From an uncultured Lewinella sp. (GTDB lineage Bacteria; Bacteroidota; Bacteroidia; Chitinophagales; Saprospiraceae), in contig CAJXPD010000040.1 of NCBI GenBank assembly GCA_913057785.1, positions 1 to 49,497 on the forward strand: DNA of 49,497 nt, given 5' to 3'. The translations under genes and the position numbers were made by a program. Shown in pieces: positions 16,863 to 25,492 of the stretch. The notes beneath the pieces are model-generated. The model worked only from the letters and a program-made list of their open reading frames with translations, had not been told where the DNA came from and made no database searches. How positions within the stretch are numbered: position 1 is the stretch's first letter; every line of letters begins with the position of its first letter.

Positions 16863-18194
16863 TTACATTACTTCTGTAATACCTGGTACGATAGAAGGGT
16901 AGTGTCCATCCTTGCTAGGCATCACTTGTGGGTTGGCATCCCAAGCGTACTTGCTTGGTGATAGATCAAGGTTGGATGCTATGGCTTCATCCCACTTGAC
17001 CAACTGTCCAGAATAGGTAGCCATTCGTCCAAGAATGGAGGTCATGGTACTTTTGGCTGCATTCTCGGCATCTGCGAATTTGTAATCTCCTTTAGCGATA
17101 GCCGCAAAGAGTACATCATGCTCTACCTGATAAGGGTTAGGATCACCTTTACCCTTTTTATCCATGATAGCATGGCCACTCTTAGTTAATATTACGCCAG
17201 GTTTAGGTGCAGAACCATTAGTACCTTGGAAAGCCTCCGTTACTTTGTTTTCACAACCTTTCCAGTGTCGGCATTGACTCATCATTTTACTACCGTCGGC
17301 ATATTCAAACTCTACAAAGTGATGATCGAAAATCTCTCCATGGTCTTTGCCTGTTCTCATGCGTCGTCCACCCATACCTCTAGCAGAAACGGGGTAGGCT
17401 TTCTTCACCCAGTTGCCCACATCAAGATTATGGATATGTTGTTCTGTAATGTGGTCCCCACATAACCAATTGAAATAATACCAGTTAAGCATTTGGTACT
17501 GCATCTCGGTCATGCCTTCTTTTCTTTCTCTCACCCAAACACCACCACTATTCCAATACACGTGGGAGGTCGTGATATCTCCAATAACACCTTCGTGTAG
17601 CATATCTACCCAGTTGGTGTAGATTTTCTGATAGTGTCTTTGCAACCCTACTACTACATTCAGTTTCTTCTCCTTGGCCAATTTGGCAGTTTCCAACACC
17701 TTGCGCACACCAGGGGCATCAACGGCAACTGGTTTCTCCATGAAGACGTGCTTGTTGGCTTTAATTGCGGCATCGAAATGGATAGGACGGAATCCTGGAG
17801 GCGTAGCGATAAGTACGACATCGGATAATGCGATTACTTTTTTGTAACCATCAAAGCCGTCGAATTGATTTTCTTTAGGAACATCAAACCTGCTGCTATC
17901 GATATCGTTATTCGCCAACGCATTCTGAATACGTTGCACACTCGCATCAAGGCGATCGCGGAAGGCGTCTGCCATGGCTACCAGACGAACGTTTTGCTCA
18001 GTTGAAAGGGCTTGTACTGCTGCTCCGGAGCCTCTTCCTCCGCAACCGATCAACCCCACTTTTATCACATCCTCTCCATCAATATGTGCTTTGGCTGAAA
18101 GCATAGACGGGCTTAGAATTAGCGCGCCAGTTGCCAAGCCGGATGATTTGACAAAGGTACGGCGACCCATTTTGTTCTGGTCTTTCTTTTTCAT
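16863..18194 (-). CDS. Exported Gfo/Idh/MocA family oxidoreductase
   Basis: NAD(P)-dependent sugar-type dehydrogenase or glycosidase-like (GH109 group) protein. 443 residues. The Tat-like signal GRRTFVKSSGLATGALIL is followed by the Rossmann motif VGLIGCGGRGSGAA (about residues 45-58), the catalytic-region EKPVAVDAPGVRKVLE, and a long C-terminal domain with WYYFNWLCGDHITEQHIHN, typical of the exported Bacteroidota/Planctomycete branch. The ATG at 18194 gives MKKKDQNKMGRRTF; a second Met precedes the twin arginines. Together with the following isomerase-like gene it forms a likely two-gene unit for periplasmic sugar turnover; substrate unknown. Confidence 0.88.
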   Translation of the reverse strand: MKKKDQNKMGRRTFVKSSGLATGALILSPSMLSAKAHIDGEDVIKVGLIGCGGRGSGAAVQALSTEQNVRLVAMADAFRDRLDASVQRIQNALANNDIDSSRFDVPKENQFDGFDGYKKVIALSDVVLIATPPGFRPIHFDAAIKANKHVFMEKPVAVDAPGVRKVLETAKLAKEKKLNVVVGLQRHYQKIYTNWVDMLHEGVIGDITTSHVYWNSGGVWVRERKEGMTEMQYQMLNWYYFNWLCGDHITEQHIHNLDVGNWVKKAYPVSARGMGGRRMRTGKDHGEIFDHHFVEFEYADGSKMMSQCRHWKGCENKVTEAFQGTNGSAPKPGVILTKSGHAIMDKKGKGDPNPYQVEHDVLFAAIAKGDYKFADAENAAKSTMTSILGRMATYSGQLVKWDEAIASNLDLSPSKYAWDANPQVMPSKDGHYPSIVPGITEVM

Positions 18195-18521
18195 GATAAG
18201 GTTAATTGTATACTTGAATAAAGTTTTATCCTTGTTGGACTACTTGGTAGTAGTGGTCGAGGGCTACGAATGATCTCTGCTTTTAACGAATTCTGTTCGC
18301 CAGAATCCATAGAAACTTATGTTACAGAGCATTCAACTTGTAATATCAAAAAAAACGAAGGGAAAATTGAGAAAATGGCTGGGTTTTAACGAATTGAGCT
18401 AGATAATTGCATAGAGTGGTTATAGGGTCTAATTTCCGACAATTAGTCGGATAGATGTGTGGTAGTTTCGTTTTGCGGAATTACCGGACTACTTTTAAGA
18501 AACAAAAAACATTATTAAACC
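18195..18521. other. Divergent intergenic region
   Basis: 327 bases between the minus-strand Gfo/Idh gene and the plus-strand small protein. The only symmetry noticed is CCGAC-aatta-GTCGG at 18436-18450, about 70 bases before the plus-strand ATG. No clear TAnnTTTG promoter was seen. Confidence 0.5.
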
Positions 18522-18824
18522 ATGGCTATTGCCCACCACTTCATGGTAGACTTCTCTGTTCCTGAAGAGCCCCCTGCCTCTTTTTTGGAACTGGTACCCT
18601 ATCAGGAGGCTGTGGTTACTGATTACCTATCAAAAGGCAAGTTGGTGAATTATGCGATCTCTCTGGAAAAATCCAAGATCTGGGCGGTCTTTGCCGCAAA
18701 TTCAGAGATCGAAGTGCTAGAGATGTTGATAGATTTTCCGCTGACAAAGTTTATGAAAGTGGAAATCAGTTTGCTGCAGCAATATAACCAAAACGCCTAC
18801 GCGCCTGGCTTTTCTTTAAACTAG
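18522..18824 (+). CDS. Small hypothetical protein, muconolactone isomerase/YCII-like fold
   Basis: 100 residues, no signal peptide or membrane segment. The pattern HHFMVDFSVPEE... with VVTDYLSKGKLVNYAISLEK and IWAVFAANSEIEVLEMLIDF recalls small dimeric ferredoxin-fold proteins of the muconolactone isomerase or YCII type (beta strand, helix, hairpin, helix). No catalytic residues can be assigned. It stands alone between large intergenic regions. Good codon structure and a clean ATG make it a real gene; function unknown. Confidence 0.7.
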   Translation: MAIAHHFMVDFSVPEEPPASFLELVPYQEAVVTDYLSKGKLVNYAISLEKSKIWAVFAANSEIEVLEMLIDFPLTKFMKVEISLLQQYNQNAYAPGFSLN

Positions 18825-18930
18825 TTTGTTCCATTTTAGAGGGCATGGTGTTTTCCTTAAGTATCGTGCCGAGACATATTCCTTTCTGAAGAAGTATCCT
18901 TTCCGTAATTATTTCGTTCAATTAAAGGCA

Positions 18931-18963
18931 AAAAAAAACCGATAAAGCGGATGCCAATCGGTT
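18931..18963 (-). terminator. Orphan minus-strand terminator
   Basis: Arms AACCGAT (18937-18943) and ATCGGTT (18957-18963). On the minus strand the second arm runs straight into eight T residues (complement of the A-run at 18931-18938). There is no minus-strand protein gene upstream. Confidence 0.6.
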
Positions 18964-19097
18964 GGGAGTAGAGAAAGCTTACGAATTAGAGGGTTTTGCC
19001 TTCTAATTTTGGAAATGTTTGGGGTATAGTTTTATCTCATGATGTTTAAAACTCCCGAAGGAGCGAAAGTGGTGTTCCTAGTGTGAAAGAATAATAA

Positions 19098-19138
19098 AAC
19101 GGAGCACCTTGCGTATTCGGCTTGATTGGTGCTCCGTT
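19098..19138 (-). terminator. Strong 11-bp hairpin in intergenic region
   Basis: Perfect arms AACGGAGCACC (19098-19108) and GGTGCTCCGTT (19128-19138), 19-base loop. On the minus strand it continues as TTTTATTATTC. A second minus-oriented terminator-like signal without a known gene. Confidence 0.55.
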
Positions 19139-19688
19139 GCTTGGTTTGGGGTTGTTTTTAGTAGTTCTCAAATGATCTTGGGGATCGTTTCCCGGTCCTT
19201 CAACCTGGGATTTGGTTTGAGTTATACAGGGATGAATTAGGGATTATACAAGAGTACGATTTGGGGATTGTTTGGGTTAAGTTTTGGTTTCTGGGGCTGA
19301 GGTCTTAATTCGTTTTTGCTAGTTTTCATAATAAGGAGACGATTCGGCACAGAATTCCACAAAAAAAGAACTACTTTTTTTCTTCCTTCGAGTATTTTTT
19401 ACTTTAATTTGCTGATTATTAACTAGTTGTTGGTTTAATTTTTTTTGTTGCCTTAGCGTAATCTCCGGAATGAACCTAAATATTTGCCCCCAGTTATGTG
19501 CTTGGGTCTAGCAATTATCTATCCAGATGGAGGGAATAGCCCAATGTTGAGGGCATTAGCTTATTTCTTCTAATCGATGTGATCTCCTACCCACCACAGG
19601 ATAAAAATTCATCGGCTATCTACTATACATACGGACAGGAAACATAAGATTCACCGGCGGCATAGACAAAATTGTATGTCATGATGGC

Positions 19689-19715
19689 TTGGTGTCATAA
19701 GGTTTTTTATTTTTG
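19689..19715 (+). promoter_or_regulatory. Promoter of the DUF6427-like gene
   Basis: TTG at 19689-19691, 16 bases, then TATTTTTG (19708-19715), the Bacteroidota -33/-7 pair with slightly short spacing. Transcription would begin about 15 bases before the GTG start at 19738, supporting that start. Confidence 0.5.
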
Positions 19716-19737
19716 AAATTAACTTCAAAGAAGCATA

Positions 19738-20727
19738 GTGTTATCCATATTTAGAACCAACCAATTAATGGCCAGTTTCCTACTGGTTTTTTATGCTGCA
19801 GCCCTTCGGTTTTGGGGTTTGGTGTATTTGGAGCCTTGGGAACCTACTGGTTCAGGTATCTTTTCAGATTGGATATATGAACAGGTGGGCTATTCGGGCA
19901 TTGTGCCAGCGATTATAGCTACCGTTTTGATTTTTATCGAAGGATGGATGTTAAATGCCTTGGTTCTTAGAGATCGATTAGGTAGAGATGCCAACCTATT
20001 TCCAGGGCTCTTTTATATCTTGATCTGTAGTGTTCTTCCGCCTTTTCTACAACTTTCGCCCTTACACTTGGCGAACTTTTTCTACATCTTAGCCCTGTTT
20101 GAGCTCTTAGGTATTTATAAGAAGGCTAATTGTGCGACAAATCTGTTCAACAGTGGCCTATGGATAGCAATCGGAAGCTTCTTTTATCCCTCTTATCTGG
20201 TGCTCTTTGTTTTGGCAATTGCCGTCCTTAATACTCTACGTTCCATAAAACTTGGCGATGTTCTAATTGTACTCAGTGGAATCCTTTTACCTTATATATA
20301 TGTGCTGGTATACTTCTACTGGACAGATCAGCTATCCCTTCTTCTAGGGCAACATTTCCCGATACAATTGGGGGTTCCTGAAATTCACCTTCCTGATCCT
20401 ATTCTGTATTACATCAGCATTATTTTCTTTGGAATACTTATGTTGGTTGTATTGTTCAGCTGGGGAGGGTTTCTAGCGAAAAATGTGATTCAGGTTCAAA
20501 AGAAGATCAATATCTTATATAGTGCGCTATTCCTTTCGATCCTGGCACCTTTTATGATTGATAAGGTATCGCTAGATATTCTATTATTTCTGGCTGTTCC
20601 ACTAGGTGTTCTCACTTCCTTCAGCTTTACCAATATGCCAGGGCAAAGAGCCGAAACCATCCACCTGATCTGGGTGGCAGGCTTATTGTACTTTCATTTT
20701 TTAGTGTTTAGCGGAGCATTAGGGTAA
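19738..20727 (+). CDS. Polytopic inner membrane protein, DUF6427-like
   Basis: 329 residues with about eight to ten hydrophobic segments spread over the whole length and no soluble domain. The opening MLSIFRTNQLMASFLLVFY, with an FRTNQ motif before the first helix, is what I remember of the Bacteroidota-specific DUF6427 family. The start codon is GTG; the next Met is ten codons on, after the conserved FRTNQ, so GTG is preferred. No function is known. It is the first of three plus-strand genes, but a 213-base gap with its own -7 element precedes the next. Confidence 0.75.
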   Translation: MLSIFRTNQLMASFLLVFYAAALRFWGLVYLEPWEPTGSGIFSDWIYEQVGYSGIVPAIIATVLIFIEGWMLNALVLRDRLGRDANLFPGLFYILICSVLPPFLQLSPLHLANFFYILALFELLGIYKKANCATNLFNSGLWIAIGSFFYPSYLVLFVLAIAVLNTLRSIKLGDVLIVLSGILLPYIYVLVYFYWTDQLSLLLGQHFPIQLGVPEIHLPDPILYYISIIFFGILMLVVLFSWGGFLAKNVIQVQKKINILYSALFLSILAPFMIDKVSLDILLFLAVPLGVLTSFSFTNMPGQRAETIHLIWVAGLLYFHFLVFSGALG

Positions 20728-20912
20728 GGCCGGTAGCCTGCTTTCTTAATTTCCCTTCTCGAGATCCTCTCTTGCCATTTGGTCGGCTAAGCGGAGAGGG
20801 TATAGGGCCACTAATTTTGTTAAAGTGTATCCCAATATGACCATTGATGTTAAATACTGTTAATGTTTGGACTTGTTCCAACTTCTTAACTAATAGTCCC
20901 CTTTCTATTGTA

Positions 20913-20920
20913 TATTTTTG
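20913..20920 (+). promoter_or_regulatory. -7 element before the short DsbD-domain gene
   Basis: TATTTTTG matches TAnnTTTG, 20 bases before the ATG at 20941. No TTG lies at the right distance. Confidence 0.4.
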
Positions 20921-20940
20921 CTTCAAACGGATATGAAAAT

Positions 20941-21393
20941 ATGAAGATATTAGGATTAGTGGCGAGCTTGCTATTTTCTTTTAGCTTGCTCCAAGCTCAG
21001 CCGATGGCCCCAGTTGAATGGAGCTTTTCAGCGCAAAAAGTTGCCGATAAGGAATACGATCTAGTTTTCACCGCTGATATCGATCCAGGTTGGTACATCT
21101 ACTCCCAAAAGGCCAATGAGGATGGTCCCATTCCTACTTCCTTTTATTACAATGCTGATCCCGGATTTCAACCTGTAGGTATTCCTACTGAAGAGGGGGA
21201 TAAGAAAGAAGGAATGGATGATATGTTTGGCATTCATCTAATCAAGTATGGTAAGAAAGCTGTATTTAAACAGCGCGTTATGTTGACAGATGAGATCAAA
21301 TCGATATCGGGTTACTTGGAATTCATGTGCTGTAATGACAAGCAGTGTCTTCCCCCAAAATCCATTGATTTTGCCTTCGATTTTGACAAATAA
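20941..21393 (+). CDS. Secreted single DsbD N-terminal (nDsbD-like) domain protein
   Basis: 150 residues. Signal peptide 1-21 (MKILGLVASLLFSFSLLQAQ), then one Ig-fold domain of the thiol-disulfide interchange DsbD N-terminal type: WSFSAQKV, GWYIYSQ, GPIPTSFYY and LEFMCCNDKQCLPPKS, with a Cys-Cys and a third Cys where nDsbD carries its redox pair. It is a stand-alone copy of the domain found twice in the next protein, 95 bases downstream, and is probably a periplasmic redox partner or a duplicate. The ATG at 20941 is chosen because the in-frame TTG upstream would add a non-signal extension. Confidence 0.85.
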   Translation: MKILGLVASLLFSFSLLQAQPMAPVEWSFSAQKVADKEYDLVFTADIDPGWYIYSQKANEDGPIPTSFYYNADPGFQPVGIPTEEGDKKEGMDDMFGIHLIKYGKKAVFKQRVMLTDEIKSISGYLEFMCCNDKQCLPPKSIDFAFDFDK

Positions 21394-21488
21394 GGATACG
21401 TTTATCCTCCCAGGGAGGAAATGATCTTTCCTCCAACTCTGATCGCCTACACATTGAATGCTTTTTTCTGAATTAGGAATCATTTAAC

Positions 21489-24086
21489 ATGAGACTTCTA
21501 TCATTTTTTAGTGCCCTTTTCTTGACGGTCGGACTATCGGCTCAAATGGTTGATCCTGTAAAATGGGATACCCACATAGATATGATCTCGAAGGATGAAT
21601 ACAAATTGGTATTTACTGCCAATATGGATCCGGGGTGGATGCTATATTCACAGCATACAGAGGATGGTGGCCCGATACCAACTACCTTTTACTTTAACGA
21701 AGGGGGTCACTATAGTTTGGTCGGTGAGGTAGACGAAAAGGGGAAGAAGAAAGAAGGCCGCGATCCTTTATTCGATAATATTGTAGTGATCAAATATCCG
21801 AAGGGGCCAGTGGTCTTTACTCAGACGGTAAAGGTGACGGATCCCAGTCAAGCTATCACGCTGGAAGTGGAATACATGTCTTGTAATGATCAGACTTGTA
21901 CGCCGCCCATGCTCAAGGATTTTTCCTTTGATGTTAGTTCCGTGGCTGGGGAGGAATTAACGGCTTCTGCCAGTCAGATTTCCGAGCAATCCGAGACTGG
22001 AGCTTCGAAAAATGCTCAGATCAGCATTGTGGAGGAGGCTGAAGAGGCCAGCACTAGTTTGACGGAGGAGGCCGCTCCATTACTTGAAGTAGATGATGCA
22101 GCGGAGCAAAAAGGCGGCTTATTGGAGCCGGTTAAGTGGTCCTTCACTAGTAAAGCTGTTGGTGAGGGAGAATATGAATTCACAGCTACAGCTCAGGTTG
22201 AAGATGGTTGGAGCATGCCAGGTTACAAATCTCATATTGATGGTCCTCCACCCTTGGAAATCTACTGGGAACATGATACAACGGCAATTATAGCTACTGG
22301 CGAGGTAAAAGAATTGACCAAGACCAAGACGGCGATGGATCCCTTATTTGGAGTGGAAGTCAGTAAGTATATTGGTAATCCTGTGGTCGTAAAACAAACC
22401 TTCAAGAGTAGGCAAAGTAATCCTGTAGTGAAGGGATTTATGGTGTTTACCGTTTGCGATGATGAGAAGTGTTTGCCACCGACTGAAGCTGCCTTTGCCA
22501 TAGATTTGAGCACAGGAAACCCAGCTGCTGATGTGGCTACGACCTTACCTCAAGGAGATGAACTAGACCAGCGACGAGAAAGCTTAGCTTCCACCTATAA
22601 GGAACCTCTCGGTAATTGTGGGGAAGAAGTCGTTTCTAGCGATTCTCTCTTTTGGACTTTTATCCTAGGCTTTCTGGGCGGATTGGTGGCACTGCTGACC
22701 CCTTGCGTCTTTCCGATGATACCTTTGACGGTGAGTTTCTTTACTAAAACGAGTAAAGATCGGGCCTCAAGCCTGCGGAATGCCCTAATCTATGGTTTCT
22801 CGATCATTTTGATCTACGTTTCTATTGGGTTGATTATTACGAGTGCCTTAGGACCTGGTGCCTTGAATGCGCTGTCAACCAACTGGATTGCGAACCTGCT
22901 TTTCTTCGCCATCTTTGTGGCTTTCGCTTTTTCTTTCTTTGGATATTACGAAATAACCCTACCTAGTTCATGGTCCACCAAGAGTGATGCAATGGCTGAC
23001 AAAGGTGGACTGATTGGAATTTTCTTCATGGCTTTTACCTTAGCATTGGTTTCCTTCTCCTGTACGGGACCAATCATTGGATCAGCATTAGTGGAATCAG
23101 CCACCAATAAAATGGGACCCATGGTTGTCATGCTGGGTTTTTCCTCTGCTTTGGCTTTACCTTTTGGCCTGTTTGCCGCTTTCCCTGGCTGGTTAAATTC
23201 TTTGCCACGCTCAGGTAGTTGGATGACTTCAGTAAAGGTCGTATTGGGTTTCTTGGAATTGGCTTTGGCTTTGAAATTCCTTTCAGTAGCGGATATGACG
23301 ATGCATTGGGGAATATTGCCTTATGAAGTCTTCATGGGACTTTGGGTCTTAATTTTCGCTGGAATGGCCTTGTATCTTCTAGGTTATATTCGCTTCCCTC
23401 ATGATAGCAAACTGAAGAAAATATCCCCAACTCGTTGGGGATTCATTGTAGCTTCTTTAGCAGCAGTGGTTTACCTGGTTAGTGGTTTTGGATATAATCA
23501 GAAAACCCAAGCTTATCAATCTTTAAAAGTGATGAGTGGTTTAGCACCACCAGCACATTACAATATCCTATTGCCAGAGCCTGACTTAGATCCTGAATTG
23601 AAAGCTCGTTTTCCTTCTTATTCGAAGTGTGCTAACAACTTAGAATGCTTCAAGGATTACTATGAAGGAGTGACTTACGCCAAAGAAATTAACAAACCTG
23701 TCCTTTTGGACTTCACTGGACATGGCTGTGTAAATTGCCGGAAGACGGAGGAGCACATATGGACTGCGGAATCTATTTGGGAGCGCATTACGGAAGACTA
23801 TGTACTGATTTCCCTGTATGTTGATGATAGAAATCCATTAGATAAACCCTTGGTATCTAAGGTTAGCAACAAGAAACTTCGAAATGTCGGCCACATGTGG
23901 ACAGATTTCCAAGTGACGAATTTCCAGCAAAATACCCAACCTTTGTACGTGCTGATGTCGCCAGAAGAGAAGGTGCTAGCAGCGCCTAGAGGATATAAGG
24001 AAGGTGTTCGAGATTATAGTGATTTTCTCGACTGTGGTTTGAATACTTTCTTGCGAACTAATGGAGGAGCATTGGGAAGCCGTTAA
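21489..24086 (+). CDS. dsbD: Thiol:disulfide interchange protein DsbD with duplicated N-terminal domain
   Basis: Carries electrons from cytoplasmic thioredoxin to periplasmic thiols. 865 residues, long for DsbD (about 560-690). Signal peptide 1-19; first nDsbD domain about 20-155 (MSCNDQTCTPP); Glu/Ala/Ser-rich linker about 156-208; second nDsbD domain about 210-350 (TVCDDEKCLPP); membrane CcdA domain about 388-660 with redox cysteines Cys406 (LLTPCVFPMIPL) and Cys525 (SFSCTGPIIG); C-terminal thioredoxin-like domain with Cys747-x-x-Cys750 (GHGCVNCRKTE). All three cysteine pairs are intact. It is followed by a strong bidirectional terminator. Confidence 0.95.
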   Translation: MRLLSFFSALFLTVGLSAQMVDPVKWDTHIDMISKDEYKLVFTANMDPGWMLYSQHTEDGGPIPTTFYFNEGGHYSLVGEVDEKGKKKEGRDPLFDNIVVIKYPKGPVVFTQTVKVTDPSQAITLEVEYMSCNDQTCTPPMLKDFSFDVSSVAGEELTASASQISEQSETGASKNAQISIVEEAEEASTSLTEEAAPLLEVDDAAEQKGGLLEPVKWSFTSKAVGEGEYEFTATAQVEDGWSMPGYKSHIDGPPPLEIYWEHDTTAIIATGEVKELTKTKTAMDPLFGVEVSKYIGNPVVVKQTFKSRQSNPVVKGFMVFTVCDDEKCLPPTEAAFAIDLSTGNPAADVATTLPQGDELDQRRESLASTYKEPLGNCGEEVVSSDSLFWTFILGFLGGLVALLTPCVFPMIPLTVSFFTKTSKDRASSLRNALIYGFSIILIYVSIGLIITSALGPGALNALSTNWIANLLFFAIFVAFAFSFFGYYEITLPSSWSTKSDAMADKGGLIGIFFMAFTLALVSFSCTGPIIGSALVESATNKMGPMVVMLGFSSALALPFGLFAAFPGWLNSLPRSGSWMTSVKVVLGFLELALALKFLSVADMTMHWGILPYEVFMGLWVLIFAGMALYLLGYIRFPHDSKLKKISPTRWGFIVASLAAVVYLVSGFGYNQKTQAYQSLKVMSGLAPPAHYNILLPEPDLDPELKARFPSYSKCANNLECFKDYYEGVTYAKEINKPVLLDFTGHGCVNCRKTEEHIWTAESIWERITEDYVLISLYVDDRNPLDKPLVSKVSNKKLRNVGHMWTDFQVTNFQQNTQPLYVLMSPEEKVLAAPRGYKEGVRDYSDFLDCGLNTFLRTNGGALGSR

Positions 24087-24105
24087 AGGGGGAGCGTACC
24101 ATATG

Positions 24106-24145
24106 AAAAGCCCTCAGTTGATCTTATTCAGCTGAGGGCTTTTTC
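24106..24145. terminator. Bidirectional terminator between dsbD and biotin carrier gene
   Basis: Arms AAAAGCCCTCAG (24106-24117) and CTGAGGGCTTTT (24132-24143) flanked by A and T runs, placed between convergent genes; it can serve both strands. Confidence 0.9.
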
Positions 24146-24146
24146 A

Positions 24147-24626
24147 TTATTCGAGACCTACTAGGAGTTGGCCTTTCTCTACGGCCGCACCTTTCTGTAT
24201 AGGCACTTCTTTGATTACACCATCTCCGAGTGCTTTGATCACGTTTTCCATTTTCATGGCTTCTAAGATCAACAATGGATCTCCCGCATTGACTGCTTGG
24301 CCGGCTTCTACCAAAATATCTAAGACCAATCCAGGCATTGGTGCTTTAATATCCTTCAATTGTAGGCCTGCCTTCACCTGTAATCCCATTTTTTGGATTA
24401 GGCGATCGTATTGATCTTGTAATTTAACCTGATAAGATGATCCGTTGATCTTGAGGGTTACCTCCTTTCGGAGTGGATCGAGATGTATGAGTTCAGCCTG
24501 GTAGGACTTGCCATCCTTGATCAGGTGGAAGTGCTTTTCGTCAATGGAGATTACATCAAGGCCAGTCGTGGAGAGCTCATCGAATTGGAAATCATCATTG
24601 ACACGAGCTGAGTATTTTTTTGGCAT
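24147..24626 (-). CDS. Biotin/lipoyl attachment protein (biotin carboxyl carrier)
   Basis: 159 residues. The C-terminal biotinyl domain (about 88-159) shows PMPGLVLDILVEAGQAVNAG and LILEAMKMENVIKALGDGV; the biotinylated lysine is Lys125. The N-terminal half is a beta-rich segment like that of Bacteroidota acyl-CoA carboxylase carriers. The presumed role is carrier of a propionyl- or acetyl-CoA carboxylase, but no carboxylase subunit gene is in the window. It lies 66 bases after the small membrane protein gene and may share its transcript. Confidence 0.9.
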   Translation of the reverse strand: MPKKYSARVNDDFQFDELSTTGLDVISIDEKHFHLIKDGKSYQAELIHLDPLRKEVTLKINGSSYQVKLQDQYDRLIQKMGLQVKAGLQLKDIKAPMPGLVLDILVEAGQAVNAGDPLLILEAMKMENVIKALGDGVIKEVPIQKGAAVEKGQLLVGLE

Positions 24627-24692
24627 GATTATAGGGCATTCACTGGGATCAAATTTGAAGTTCGATTTTTAACATGAAATTCAAGTATGATC

Positions 24693-25076
24693 TTAGTTGG
24701 TCATTCTTCCCAACCGCATTAAGAAATAGGTCTCAAATATAGTATAAACTACATAAATCAGTAGGAAAGGTATAACGAACCAACGGTCAGTTGGTTCGGC
24801 TACGGACTGATAAATAAACACTACCGCGACCGAAAGCATCATCTTAAACCCAGTGAACCCAAGAACCAATCTGGAAAAGTCGTTCTTATTACGACTTTTA
24901 ATCATTCTCAGGCCCAAGTGAAAAACGATGATACTGAGTACGGTAAAGAAGATCAAGCTCACCGTAGAGATGTCCATATAGACTGAAAATTGGGCTTGCT
25001 GCCCCAAGATCAGTACTATGGCCAGAACGCCGAGGCCAAGCAGCAGTAGTTGAAGGTAAAAGGTCTTTGTACTCAC
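24693..25076 (-). CDS. Small membrane protein of the ATP synthase accessory type (AtpI-like)
   Basis: 127 residues with four predicted membrane segments (about 8-26, 36-54, 70-90, 98-118) joined by short charged loops. In many Bacteroidota a protein of this shape follows AtpZ and precedes atpB. The order bactofilin, AtpZ, this gene is kept here, but no F-type ATPase subunit follows. Sequence similarity to AtpI is not obvious; the call rests on size, topology and position. Confidence 0.6.
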   Translation of the reverse strand: MSTKTFYLQLLLLGLGVLAIVLILGQQAQFSVYMDISTVSLIFFTVLSIIVFHLGLRMIKSRNKNDFSRLVLGFTGFKMMLSVAVVFIYQSVAEPTDRWFVIPFLLIYVVYTIFETYFLMRLGRMTN

Positions 25077-25213
25077 TGTATCTCGTGATTGTTAATCTGG
25101 AATGGCGCAAAGATACAGGTAAAACATAGAAATTTTGGATACAAAGTCCTAGGGAAGAGAGAAGAAGGGGAGCCAAAAAAAGAAAATGAGCAATGAGGTC
25201 TATTTCAACCTCA

Positions 25214-25492
25214 CTACTCATCCTTTTCTTTGTCATCTTTACCCTGAGCGTTAGGGGCGAAAATGAAATCCTTTAAGGTTAGGTAAAAAGCACCGATGAT
25301 CGCAAAGATCACTAGGATCAGGGTGAAATAGGGACGCTCTGTTTGATAACGTTCATCGAGTTCTCTACCTGCCAACGCTCCTACAATGAGGATGGCAGCC
25401 ATCTGGAAGGCCATGCCCGAGTATTTTAGGTAACTATGGGCATTATCGACGACCTTCTTTGGATTAGGCTCCTGCTTTGGCTGCTTTGCCAA
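25214..25492 (-). CDS. atpZ: AtpZ/AtpI family ATP synthase assembly protein
   Basis: 92 residues: basic start, membrane helix 1 (GMAFQMAAILIVGALAG), the conserved GRELDERY motif, helix 2 (YFTLILVIFAIIGAFYLTL), then a charged tail. This is the AtpZ pattern (F1Fo assembly or Mg/Ca handling). The start must be the TTG at 25492: there is no ATG before helix 1, and the TTG start overlaps the bactofilin gene by 29 bases, suggesting translational coupling. Confidence 0.82.
   Translation of the reverse strand: MAKQPKQEPNPKKVVDNAHSYLKYSGMAFQMAAILIVGALAGRELDERYQTERPYFTLILVIFAIIGAFYLTLKDFIFAPNAQGKDDKEKDE

Larger units (their letters stand above)
18825..19737. other. Long intergenic region with minus-oriented terminators
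   Basis: 913 bases without a convincing ORF. Two hairpins (18937-18963 and 19098-19138) are each followed by T-runs when read on the minus strand, although no minus-strand gene exists here. A third, AATTAGA...TCTAATT (about 18985-19009), reads either way. From 19141 to 19300 the plus strand is rich in GGG/GGGG runs spaced by T-rich segments. It may hold an unannotated minus-strand RNA. Confidence 0.5.

Noticed and set aside
19141-19300. G-quadruplex or telomere-like repeat in the G-run stretch
   Set aside because: The runs are irregularly spaced and not a true repeat; only the skew is noted.
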